A DNA stretch of 64,000 nt from Saccharothrix sp. ALI-22-I (GTDB lineage Bacteria > Actinomycetota > Actinomycetes > Mycobacteriales > Pseudonocardiaceae): contig NZ_MTQP01000069.1 in the NCBI RefSeq assembly GCF_001984175.1, positions 620,001 to 684,000 on the forward strand, written 5' to 3'. A program made the position numbers and the translations under genes. Shown here in pieces: positions 37,474 to 44,598 of the stretch (the first letter of the stretch is position 1; each line of letters opens with the position of its first letter). The notes under the pieces are model-generated. The model saw nothing but the letters and a program-made list of their open reading frames with translations. It was not told where the DNA came from and did not search any database.

Positions 37474-39681
37474 TCAGGGGAAGGCAGCGCGGAGACGGTC
37501 GAGTTCGGCCTTGGTGACCGGCACCACGGTGCCGTGCCGGGGCCGGCTGGGCAGCTCGTAGCCGGTCGAGAGCTGCCACTGCCCGGAGGCGAGGTCGGTG
37601 GTCTCGAACGGGACGTAGCCGCGTCCGCCGAACTCGTCGATGAGCAGGTACCACTTCTCCTCGGTGTTCGACTTGAACACCGTCGGCCCTTCGCCCTGGT
37701 TGATCGAGCCCTTGCCGATGCAGTCGGCGACGAAGTCGTACGAGGTGTCACGCAGCTCGGTGGACTTCTCGGCGAGGATGAACTTGCTGCACGGCGTGGT
37801 CGAGGTGTTGTTCCGCTCGTCCTTGGTGAACCGGTAGTACTCGCCGTCGTGCTTGATCACCGTGGAGTCGATGACCGAGTAGCCCGGGTCCACCCACACC
37901 TGCGGCTCGCTGAAGGTGCGGAAGTCGCGCGTGGTCGCGTAGAGCATCTTGTTGTAGGTGTTGCCCGTGTGCTCCGGGTCGTTCTCGGCGTAGATCTTGG
38001 AGGCCCAGAACACCACGTACGCGCCGATCGACTCGTCGTAGTACGCCTCGGGCGCCCACGTGTTGCCGGCCGTCTCGGGCGACACCTGCACGTGGCGCTG
38101 CTGCGACCAGTTGACCAGGTCGGTGGACTCCCAGACCTCGATGTAGCGGCTGCCCTTGCGCTGCACCAGGTCCCAGTTGCCGTTGCCGTGGATCTTCAGG
38201 TCGGTGGCGATCATGTAGAACTTGTCGCCCTCGGGCGAGCGGATGATGAACGGGTCGCGCACACCCTTGTCCCCGAGCGAGGACGTGAGCACGGGGTTGC
38301 CCTGGTTGAGCTCGTCCCACTTGAGGGCGTCGTTGCCGCGGCTGGCGGCGAAGTAGATCTGCTCGCCGTTGGCCGAGCCCTCACCGGTGAAGTAGCCGAA
38401 CATGTAGCCCTCGTAGGCCTGCTGCTCGGGCTTCGGGGTCACGGTGACCTTGAACTTCTTGCGGGTGGTCTCGCGGCCCGCGCTGATCTCCGCGGTGAGC
38501 TGCACCTTCACCGGCTTCGCGCCGAACGCGGGCCGGGTGACCTCGCCGGTGGGCGTGATGACCTCGGGCTTGGCGCTCTTCCACGTGATCGTGGTGCCGT
38601 GCAGGCCGGTGGTGGGCAGGGTGATGTTGCCACGGATGTCGTTCTCGTCCCACACGACCAGCGCGGCGTCGGCCTCGGCGACCTTCTCGTCGTCGGTCAG
38701 CTCCGGGCGCACGGTGACCTGGAACTCGCGAGTCTGGCCGAACGCGGTCGCGGTGAGCGTCACCGTCGCGGGCGCGCTGCCGGGCGCGGGACGGGTGACG
38801 ACACCGTCGGTGCCGACGTGCGCGGGGTCGCTGGACTGCCAGGTGATCGTGGAGCCGTACGGCCCGGTGACGGGCAGGGTGAGGTTCGCCGTGACGGCCG
38901 AGGTGTCGCCGAGGTCGATCGCCGCGAGGTCGCGCCGACCCTTCTCGTCGTCCGCCACGAAGCCGAGGTCGTGCGCTTCGGCGGCGGTGAGGGCCCGGTT
39001 GTAGAGGCGGAAGTCGCGGACCGCGCCCTTCAGGTAGCGGTCACCGCTGTAGTTCGAGCGGCCGATGTAGTTGGCGGTCGTGGTGCCGCCGCCGATCATG
39101 GCCGGGGTGATCGTGACGTCGGTCTTGCGGGCGATCTCGACGCCGTCCTCGTACAGCACCGCAGTGCCGCCGGAGAGGGTGTAGGTAAGCGTTTTCCAAA
39201 CGCCCCTGGCCAGATTCCGGCCGGCCGTCACGGTCTGCTCCGTGGACCAGTTGCCGGTGGCGATCGAGGTGCGGTAGCCGTTGCCCGTGGTGAACAGGTA
39301 GCCGTCACCGAACGTGCCCGAGGAATTACCGAGGCCGTAGATGAAGTAAGGCGTCGCCTGGTCTGGCGCGATGCGCACCTGGAGCGAGACGCTGACGTCG
39401 GTCAGACCGCGCAGGACGTTGTCCGGCAGCTTGACGTGGCCGTTGACGCCTCCCAACTGGAGGCCGTCGGCACCGGCAGGGGTGGCGTCACCGATGATGG
39501 CGGCGTCACGACCGCTGCCGGAGGCGTCCGTCGCGACGGCGCCCGCCGTCTCGGTGAGGGGGTAGTGCACTACGAGTCCGTCGGCGGCCGACGCGGGCGG
39601 TGCGCTCAGGGCCGCGACCGCGAGCACCACGACGAGTATCGCGGCGAACGGGCGTGCTGGGCGATGACGAAGGGAGACCAT
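37474..39681 (-). CDS. Secreted LamG-GH43 arabinanase-like enzyme
   Basis: A 735-residue protein with a signal peptide ending PPASAA. A LamG jelly-roll (about 35-230: LVVHYPLTETAGAVATDASG, WKTLTYTLSGG, AVRDFRLYNRAL) leads into two atypical bacterial Ig-like repeats (about 255-430: TITWQSSDPAHVGTDGVVTR, TITWKSAKPEVITPTGEVTR). The C-terminal GH43-type propeller has SLGDKGVRDPFIIRSPEGD with the catalytic Asp, TWAPEAYYDESIGAYVVFWA, and INQGEGPTVFKS. ATG 39681 has only a weak GAGAG upstream. It is the first gene of the arabinanase operon behind a strong promoter. Endo- or exo-arabinanase activity is likely; the substrate is inferred. Confidence 0.92.
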   Translation of the reverse strand: MVSLRHRPARPFAAILVVVLAVAALSAPPASAADGLVVHYPLTETAGAVATDASGSGRDAAIIGDATPAGADGLQLGGVNGHVKLPDNVLRGLTDVSVSLQVRIAPDQATPYFIYGLGNSSGTFGDGYLFTTGNGYRTSIATGNWSTEQTVTAGRNLARGVWKTLTYTLSGGTAVLYEDGVEIARKTDVTITPAMIGGGTTTANYIGRSNYSGDRYLKGAVRDFRLYNRALTAAEAHDLGFVADDEKGRRDLAAIDLGDTSAVTANLTLPVTGPYGSTITWQSSDPAHVGTDGVVTRPAPGSAPATVTLTATAFGQTREFQVTVRPELTDDEKVAEADAALVVWDENDIRGNITLPTTGLHGTTITWKSAKPEVITPTGEVTRPAFGAKPVKVQLTAEISAGRETTRKKFKVTVTPKPEQQAYEGYMFGYFTGEGSANGEQIYFAASRGNDALKWDELNQGNPVLTSSLGDKGVRDPFIIRSPEGDKFYMIATDLKIHGNGNWDLVQRKGSRYIEVWESTDLVNWSQQRHVQVSPETAGNTWAPEAYYDESIGAYVVFWASKIYAENDPEHTGNTYNKMLYATTRDFRTFSEPQVWVDPGYSVIDSTVIKHDGEYYRFTKDERNNTSTTPCSKFILAEKSTELRDTSYDFVADCIGKGSINQGEGPTVFKSNTEEKWYLLIDEFGGRGYVPFETTDLASGQWQLSTGYELPSRPRHGTVVPVTKAELDRLRAAFP

Positions 39682-39770
39682 GGGGACGTCGCTCTCTCGT
39701 CTTGCGTGCGGCACGTGGGCCGCGGATGAACAGGGCATCCGTACTGTCCAGGTGTGCTGTGTCACAAAAA

Positions 39771-39808
39771 GTGAGCGCTAACATACGACTGGCTAACAAA
39801 TGTGTCAA
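39771..39808 (-). promoter_or_regulatory. Promoter and AraR-like operator of the arabinanase operon
   Basis: On the minus strand, TTGACA (39803-39808), a 17-base spacer and TATGTT (39780-39785) form a near-consensus promoter. The LacI-type site TGTTAGCGCTCAC (39771-39783), related to the araB operator, overlaps the -10 and the start region. A further GTTAGC half-site lies in the spacer. Confidence 0.75.
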
Positions 39809-39835
39809 GGATGCAAAATCGTCATTTCCGAGGGG

Positions 39836-39861
39836 TTGACGAGCGGATTGTGAACGCTCAC
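39836..39861 (+). promoter_or_regulatory. Promoter and operator of the ytfQ transporter operon
   Basis: TTGACG (39836-39841) could be a -35. The near-palindrome GTGAACGCTCAC (39850-39861) lies where the -10 would be and resembles the operator of the opposite arabinanase promoter 67 bp away. The -10 itself is weak. Joint control by the same LacI regulator is plausible. Confidence 0.5.
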
Positions 39862-39937
39862 TCTTGTCCACCAGGTGACCACCGTCACGCGGTTCGCCGC
39901 GACGTCAAGTGTCTCGGGTTCACACGGAGGAAGACCA

Positions 39938-40906
39938 GTGTTGAAGAAGATCACGACCGCCGCAGCTGCGGTCATGTTGGCCGCGTTGACCGCGTGCGGT
40001 TCCGGGGACACCGCGTCGTCCGGTACCACCGCGGACGACGGCAAGATCACCATGGGCTTCGCCCAGGTCGGTGCCGAGAGCGGCTGGCGCACCGCGAACA
40101 CCAAGTCGATCCAGGAGTCCGCCGAGGCTGCCGGTATCGAGCTGAAGTTCTCCGACGCGCAGCAGAAGCAGGAGAACCAGATCAAGGCGATCCGGTCCTA
40201 CATCCAGCAGAAGGTGGACGTCATCGCCTTCAGCCCGGTCGTGGAGACCGGCTGGGACACGGTGCTGCTGGAGGCCAAGCGCGCGAACATCCCGGTCATC
40301 CTGACCGACCGCGCGGTCGACTCCGAGGACACCTCCCTGTACAAGACGTTCCTCGGCTCGGACTTCGTCGAGGAGGGCAAGAAGGCCGGCGAGTGGCTGA
40401 AGGCCAACGCGGGCAGCGCGGTCAACGTCGTCGAGCTGCAGGGCACCACGGGCGCGGCGCCGGCGATCGACCGCAAGGAGGGCTTCGAGAAGGCCATCGC
40501 GGGCACGCCCCTGAAGATCGTGGCCAGCCAGACCGGTGACTTCACGCGGTCCGGCGGCAAGCAGGTCATGGAGGCCTTCCTGAAGTCGGTCCCGCAGATC
40601 GACGTCGTCTACGCGCACAACGACGACATGGGCCTGGGCGCCATCGAGGCGATCAAGGCCGCGGGCAAGGTGCCGGGCAAGGACATCAAGATCATCACCG
40701 TGGACGCGGTGAAGGACGGCATGACCGCGCTGGCCGCCGGTGAGATCAACTTCATCGTCGAGTGCAGCCCGCTGCTGGGCGACCAGCTGATGGACCTGGC
40801 GAAGAAGGTCCTCAAGGGCGAGGAAGTGCCGGCCCGCGTGGTGACCGAGGAGACGACGTTCACCCCCGAGCAGGCCAAGGCCGCGCTCCCCACCCGCAAG
40901 TACTAG
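39938..40906 (+). CDS. ytfQ: Furanose-binding lipoprotein, YtfQ-like
   Basis: The 322-residue lipoprotein begins at GTG 39938 after GGAGGA. A lipobox (LAALTACGSG) is followed by a type I binding-protein domain: KITMGFAQVGAESGWRTANT, LKFSDAQQKQENQIKAIRSY, VDVIAFSPVVETGWDTVLLE, IPVILTDRAVDSEDTSLYKT, YAHNDDMGLGAIEAIKAAGK and FIVECSPLLGDQ. The AQVGAESGWR and SPVVETGWD segments are hallmarks of YtfQ, the galactofuranose-binding protein of E. coli. Next to arabinofuranosidases, its ligand may be L-arabinofuranose, which shares ring stereochemistry with galactofuranose. A perfect hairpin separates it from ytfR. Confidence 0.93.
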   Translation: MLKKITTAAAAVMLAALTACGSGDTASSGTTADDGKITMGFAQVGAESGWRTANTKSIQESAEAAGIELKFSDAQQKQENQIKAIRSYIQQKVDVIAFSPVVETGWDTVLLEAKRANIPVILTDRAVDSEDTSLYKTFLGSDFVEEGKKAGEWLKANAGSAVNVVELQGTTGAAPAIDRKEGFEKAIAGTPLKIVASQTGDFTRSGGKQVMEAFLKSVPQIDVVYAHNDDMGLGAIEAIKAAGKVPGKDIKIITVDAVKDGMTALAAGEINFIVECSPLLGDQLMDLAKKVLKGEEVPARVVTEETTFTPEQAKAALPTRKY

Positions 40907-40918
40907 TCACCACAAGCA

Positions 40919-40958
40919 GCGGTCCCCGCCACCCTCCGGGTGTGGTGGCGGGGACCGC
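40919..40958 (+). terminator. Hairpin between ytfQ and ytfR (attenuator or mRNA stabiliser)
   Basis: A perfect 15-bp stem (GCGGTCCCCGCCACC 40919-40933; complement 40944-40958) with a 10-base loop follows the binding-protein gene within the transporter operon. Such hairpins usually cause partial termination or protect the upstream mRNA, giving more binding protein than membrane subunits. Confidence 0.8.
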
Positions 40959-40984
40959 ACCCACTCATGTGAGGGAGTTGTCCG

Positions 40985-42502
40985 GTGACCGAGCCGGTCG
41001 TCGACATGCGGGGCATCTCGGTGGAGTTCCCCGGAGTGAAAGCCCTGCAAGAGGTGGATTTCCGGCTTTTCCCCGGCGAGGTCCACGCGTTGATGGGAGA
41101 GAACGGAGCGGGTAAGTCCACCCTCATCAAAGCGCTGACCGGGGTGCACCCGCTGGCCGCGGGCGAGGTCCGCTACGCGGGCGGCTCCGTGTCGTTCGGC
41201 GGGCCTGCCGAGGCGCAGGCCGCCGGGATCAGCACGGTGTACCAAGAGGTCAACCTGTGCTCGAACCTGACCGTGGCGGAGAACATCCTCCTCGGGCGTG
41301 AGCCGCGGAAGTTCGGGCGCATCGACGGTAAGACGATGCGCGCCCGTGCCGCCGAGATGTTGGCGCGCATCGGGTTGCACATCGATCCGGGTTCGGTGTT
41401 GGAGAGCCACCCGATCGCCGTGCAGCAGCTCGTCGCGATCGCACGTGCGGTCGCGGTGGACGCGCGGGTGCTCGTGCTGGACGAGCCGACGTCGAGCCTG
41501 GACGTGGACGAGGTCGCGGAGCTGTTCCGGATCATCCGGGTGCTGCGCGACGAGGGTGTCGCGGTGCTGTTCGTGACGCACTTCCTGGAGCAGGTGTACG
41601 AGATCTCCGACCGGATCACGGTGCTGCGCAACGGCCGTCTGGTCGGCGAGCACGCCACCGCCACGTTCAGCCGGATCGACCTGGTGTCGGCGATGCTGGG
41701 TCGTGAGATGGGCGTGCTGGAGGAGATCGAGCGCCGCACCGGCACGCCGGGTGATCCGCTGCTGGTGGCGGAGGGTCTGGGCCGCAAGGGTTCGGTCGCG
41801 CCGTTCGACCTGGAGATCAGGTCGGGCGAGGTGGTGGGCCTGGCCGGGTTGCTGGGTTCGGGCCGCACCGAGGTGGCGCGGCTGCTGTTCGGCGCGGACA
41901 AGGCCGATTCCGGCCGGGTCCTGGTCGACGGCAAGCCGGTGCACCTGCGCGGGCCGCGGTCGGCGATCGAGGTCGGCATCGCGTTCTCCTCGGAGGACCG
42001 CAAGGCCGAGGGCGTGGTGGCGGACCTGAGCGTGCGGGACAACCTGATCCTGGCGATGCAGGCCGCGCGCGGTTGGCTGCGGCCGGTGCCGCGCAAGCTG
42101 GCCGACGAGCTGGTGGCCAAGTACATGGAGATGCTGGACATCCGGCCCGCGAACCCCGACGCGGTGGTGGGCACGCTGTCCGGCGGCAACCAGCAGAAGG
42201 TGCTGTTGGCGCGGTGGTTGGTGACCGAGCCGCGGCTGTTGATCTTGGACGAGCCGACGCGCGGTATCGACGTCGGCGCGAAGGCACAGATCCAGAAATT
42301 GGTGGCGGACTTGGCCGCGGAGGGCATGGCGGTGGTGTTCATCTCCGCCGAACTGGAAGAGGTCGTGCGGATCGCCGACCGGGTCGTGGTGATGCGCGAC
42401 CGGCAGAAGGTCGCCGAACTCGACGGCGGCGCGGTGGGCGTGGACGACGTGATGGCGCTCATCGCGGGCGGCGGCGGCGTGGAGAAGGCGGTGGCGTCGT
42501 GA
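40985..42502 (+). CDS. ytfR: Furanose ABC transporter ATPase, YtfR-like
   Basis: The 505-residue duplicated CUT2 ATPase has first-cassette Walker [17 protein letters not shown], signature region AVQQLVAIARAVAVD and Walker B VLVLDEPTSSLD. In the second cassette GLLGSGRTEVARLLFG is the degenerate Walker A, followed by [19 protein letters not shown] and [19 protein letters not shown]. It energises import through YtfT and YjfF. GTG 40985 begins MTEPVVDMRGISVEFPG after GGGAG. It follows the intercistronic hairpin and overlaps ytfT by 4 bp (GTGA). Confidence 0.96.
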   Translation: MTEPVVDMRGISVEFPGVKALQEVDFRLFPGEVHALMGENGAGKSTLIKALTGVHPLAAGEVRYAGGSVSFGGPAEAQAAGISTVYQEVNLCSNLTVAENILLGREPRKFGRIDGKTMRARAAEMLARIGLHIDPGSVLESHPIAVQQLVAIARAVAVDARVLVLDEPTSSLDVDEVAELFRIIRVLRDEGVAVLFVTHFLEQVYEISDRITVLRNGRLVGEHATATFSRIDLVSAMLGREMGVLEEIERRTGTPGDPLLVAEGLGRKGSVAPFDLEIRSGEVVGLAGLLGSGRTEVARLLFGADKADSGRVLVDGKPVHLRGPRSAIEVGIAFSSEDRKAEGVVADLSVRDNLILAMQAARGWLRPVPRKLADELVAKYMEMLDIRPANPDAVVGTLSGGNQQKVLLARWLVTEPRLLILDEPTRGIDVGAKAQIQKLVADLAAEGMAVVFISAELEEVVRIADRVVVMRDRQKVAELDGGAVGVDDVMALIAGGGGVEKAVAS

Positions 42503-43461
42503 AGAACCGATTGCTCTGGCCGGTGTTGGCGCTGGTCGCGCTGCTCGTGCTGAACGTGGTGGTCACGCCGTCGTTCTTCTCGCTGCGGCTGCAGGACGGG
42601 CACCTCTACGGCAGCCTGATCGACATCCTGCGCAACGGCGCGCCGACGCTGCTGATCGCGTTGGGCATGACGCTGGTGATCGCCACCCGCGGCATCGACC
42701 TGTCGGTCGGTGCGGTGGCGGCCATCGCGGGCGCGGTGACGTGCACGTACATCGCCTCCGGCGGTGACCCGTGGATCGGCATGGGCCTGGCCCTGCTGCT
42801 GTGCGCGGCGCTGGGGTTGTGGAACGGGTTCCTGGTGTCGGTGCTGGGCATCCAGCCGATCATCGCCACGCTGGTGCTGATGACGGCCGGTCGCGGTATC
42901 GCGATGCTGATCACCGAGGGGCAGATCGTCACGGTCGACTCGCCGACCTACCGCGAGGTGGGCGCGGGGTTCCTGGTGCTGCCGATCGCGATCCTGATCA
43001 GCCTGGCGGTGCTCGGCCTGGTCGCGTTGGTGACCAGGAAGACCGCGCTGGGCCTGCTGATCGAGTCGGTCGGGGTGAACCCGGCGGCGTCGCGGCTGGC
43101 GGGCGTGAAGGCGCGCACGATCATCTGGACGGTGTACGTGTTCGCGGCGCTGTGCGCGGCCGTGGCCGGGTTGATGATCAGCTCGAACGTGAGTGCGGCG
43201 GACGCCAACAACGCCGGTCTGTGGATCGAGATGGACGCGATCCTGGCCGTCGTCATCGGCGGCACGTCGTTGGCGGGCGGCAAGTACTCGCTGACCGGCA
43301 CGCTGCTCGGCGCGTTGATCATCCAGACGTTGACCACGACGGTCTACACGATCGGCATCGCGCCGGAGATCACGCTGGTGTTCAAGGCGGTCGTGGTGAT
43401 CGCGGTGTGCCTGATGCAGGCGCCGATTCGGATTCGGGTGAGGCAAGGGGTGCCCGCATGA
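42499..43461 (+). CDS. ytfT: Furanose ABC transporter permease, YtfT-like
   Basis: The 320-residue membrane protein has about 8-10 hydrophobic segments of the RbsC/YtfT type: APTLLIALGMTLVIATRGID, LSVGAVAAIAGAV, LGIQPIIATLVLMTAGRGIA, LLIESVGVNPAASRLAGVK and AVVIGGTSLAGGKYSLTG. It begins with GTG overlapping the ytfR stop (GTGA), and its own stop overlaps yjfF (ATGA). It forms half of a heterodimeric channel with YjfF. No signal other than the first membrane segment is seen. Confidence 0.95.
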   Translation: MKNRLLWPVLALVALLVLNVVVTPSFFSLRLQDGHLYGSLIDILRNGAPTLLIALGMTLVIATRGIDLSVGAVAAIAGAVTCTYIASGGDPWIGMGLALLLCAALGLWNGFLVSVLGIQPIIATLVLMTAGRGIAMLITEGQIVTVDSPTYREVGAGFLVLPIAILISLAVLGLVALVTRKTALGLLIESVGVNPAASRLAGVKARTIIWTVYVFAALCAAVAGLMISSNVSAADANNAGLWIEMDAILAVVIGGTSLAGGKYSLTGTLLGALIIQTLTTTVYTIGIAPEITLVFKAVVVIAVCLMQAPIRIRVRQGVPA

Positions 43462-44477
43462 GCAATTCAGTGATGAGCCCTCCCGCCAAGCCCTCCGGGT
43501 CGTCGCGCGGGTTGGGGCAGGTGGTCTCCAAGGTGCCGTCGCGGTTCCTGCCGGTGATCGCGACCTTCGTGGTGTTCGTGGCGACGTTCGGCGTCGGCTC
43601 GGCGCGCTACGAGGGGTTCGCGTCCGGTCAGGTGATGGCGAACCTGTTCATCGACAACGCGTTCCTGATCGTGCTCGCGGTCGGGATGACGTTCGTGATC
43701 CTGACCGGCGGCATCGACCTGTCGGTGGGGTCGGTGGTGGCGCTGTCCACCATGATCGCGGCGTCGGCGCTGCAGGCCGGGTGGCCGGCGTGGCTGGTGG
43801 TGATCACGGTGCTCGCGGCCGGTTCCGGTCTCGGCCTGGCCATGGGCTGGGTGATCCACCGGTTCGGCGTGCAGCCGTTCATCGTGACGTTGGCGGGCAT
43901 GTTCCTGGCCCGCGGCCTGTGCTTCGTGATCAGCGTGGAGTCGGTGTCGATCAAGAACCCGACGTTCCGCGACGTGGCCACCGGGACGATCGAACTGCCG
44001 GGCGGCGTGACCATCACCTACCCCGTGGTGATCGCGCTGGTGGCGGTGATCGCGGCGGTGTACGTGCTGCACCTGACCCGGTTCGGCCGCACCGTGTACG
44101 CGGTGGGCGGCAGCGAGTCGTCCGCCCGGCTGATGGGCCTGGCGACGACGCGGGTGAAGATCGGCGTGTACGTGATCAGCGGGTTCTGCTCGTCGTTGGG
44201 CGGACTGCTGTTCAGCCTCTACATGCTGTCCGGCTACAGCCTGCACGCGGTGGGCATGGAACTGGACGCGATCGCCGCGGTCGTCGTCGGCGGCAGCCTG
44301 CTGTCCGGCGGTGTCGGCTTCGTGATCGGCTCGGTGGTGGGCGTGCTGGTGTTGGGCACGATCCAGACCCTGATCTCGTTCGAGGGCACGCTGTCGTCGT
44401 GGTGGACGAAGATCGTGATCGGCGCCCTGCTGCTGGCGTTCATCGCGTTGCAGCGGATCATCGTCCGGCGGACGTAG
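43458..44477 (+). CDS. yjfF: Furanose ABC transporter permease, YjfF-like
   Basis: The 339-residue membrane protein is related to YtfT, with [80 protein letters not shown] and AAVVVGGSLLSGGVGFVIGS. The long cytoplasmic start (MSNSVMSPPAKPSG to KVPSRFLPV) is slightly extended compared with E. coli YjfF. It is the second permease of the furanose importer and the last gene of the operon. A strong hairpin terminator follows. Confidence 0.95.
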   Translation: MSNSVMSPPAKPSGSSRGLGQVVSKVPSRFLPVIATFVVFVATFGVGSARYEGFASGQVMANLFIDNAFLIVLAVGMTFVILTGGIDLSVGSVVALSTMIAASALQAGWPAWLVVITVLAAGSGLGLAMGWVIHRFGVQPFIVTLAGMFLARGLCFVISVESVSIKNPTFRDVATGTIELPGGVTITYPVVIALVAVIAAVYVLHLTRFGRTVYAVGGSESSARLMGLATTRVKIGVYVISGFCSSLGGLLFSLYMLSGYSLHAVGMELDAIAAVVVGGSLLSGGVGFVIGSVVGVLVLGTIQTLISFEGTLSSWWTKIVIGALLLAFIALQRIIVRRT

Positions 44478-44499
44478 CCGTCCTGGTTCGTGACATTCG

Positions 44500-44540
44500 G
44501 TCAGGCGGCCGGCCCGGTAACAGGGGGCCGGCCGCCTGAC
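44500..44540. terminator. Bidirectional terminator after yjfF
   Basis: A perfect 16-bp stem (GTCAGGCGGCCGGCCC 44500-44515; complement 44525-44540) with a 9-base loop lies 22 bp after yjfF and before the convergent STAND gene. Confidence 0.88.
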
Positions 44541-44598
44541 TGCGTCAGTGCCGCCCGCCGCCCAGCCGGCAAACGCCGCGACGCCGTTGCCGGTTCGT

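Noticed and set aside
34993-39729. An open frame of 1,578 codons on the plus strand
   Set aside because: It is antisense to three unmistakable glycosidase genes, has low-complexity Arg/Val/Ala/Gly-rich translation and no motif; it is a shadow of GC3-rich coding on the other strand.
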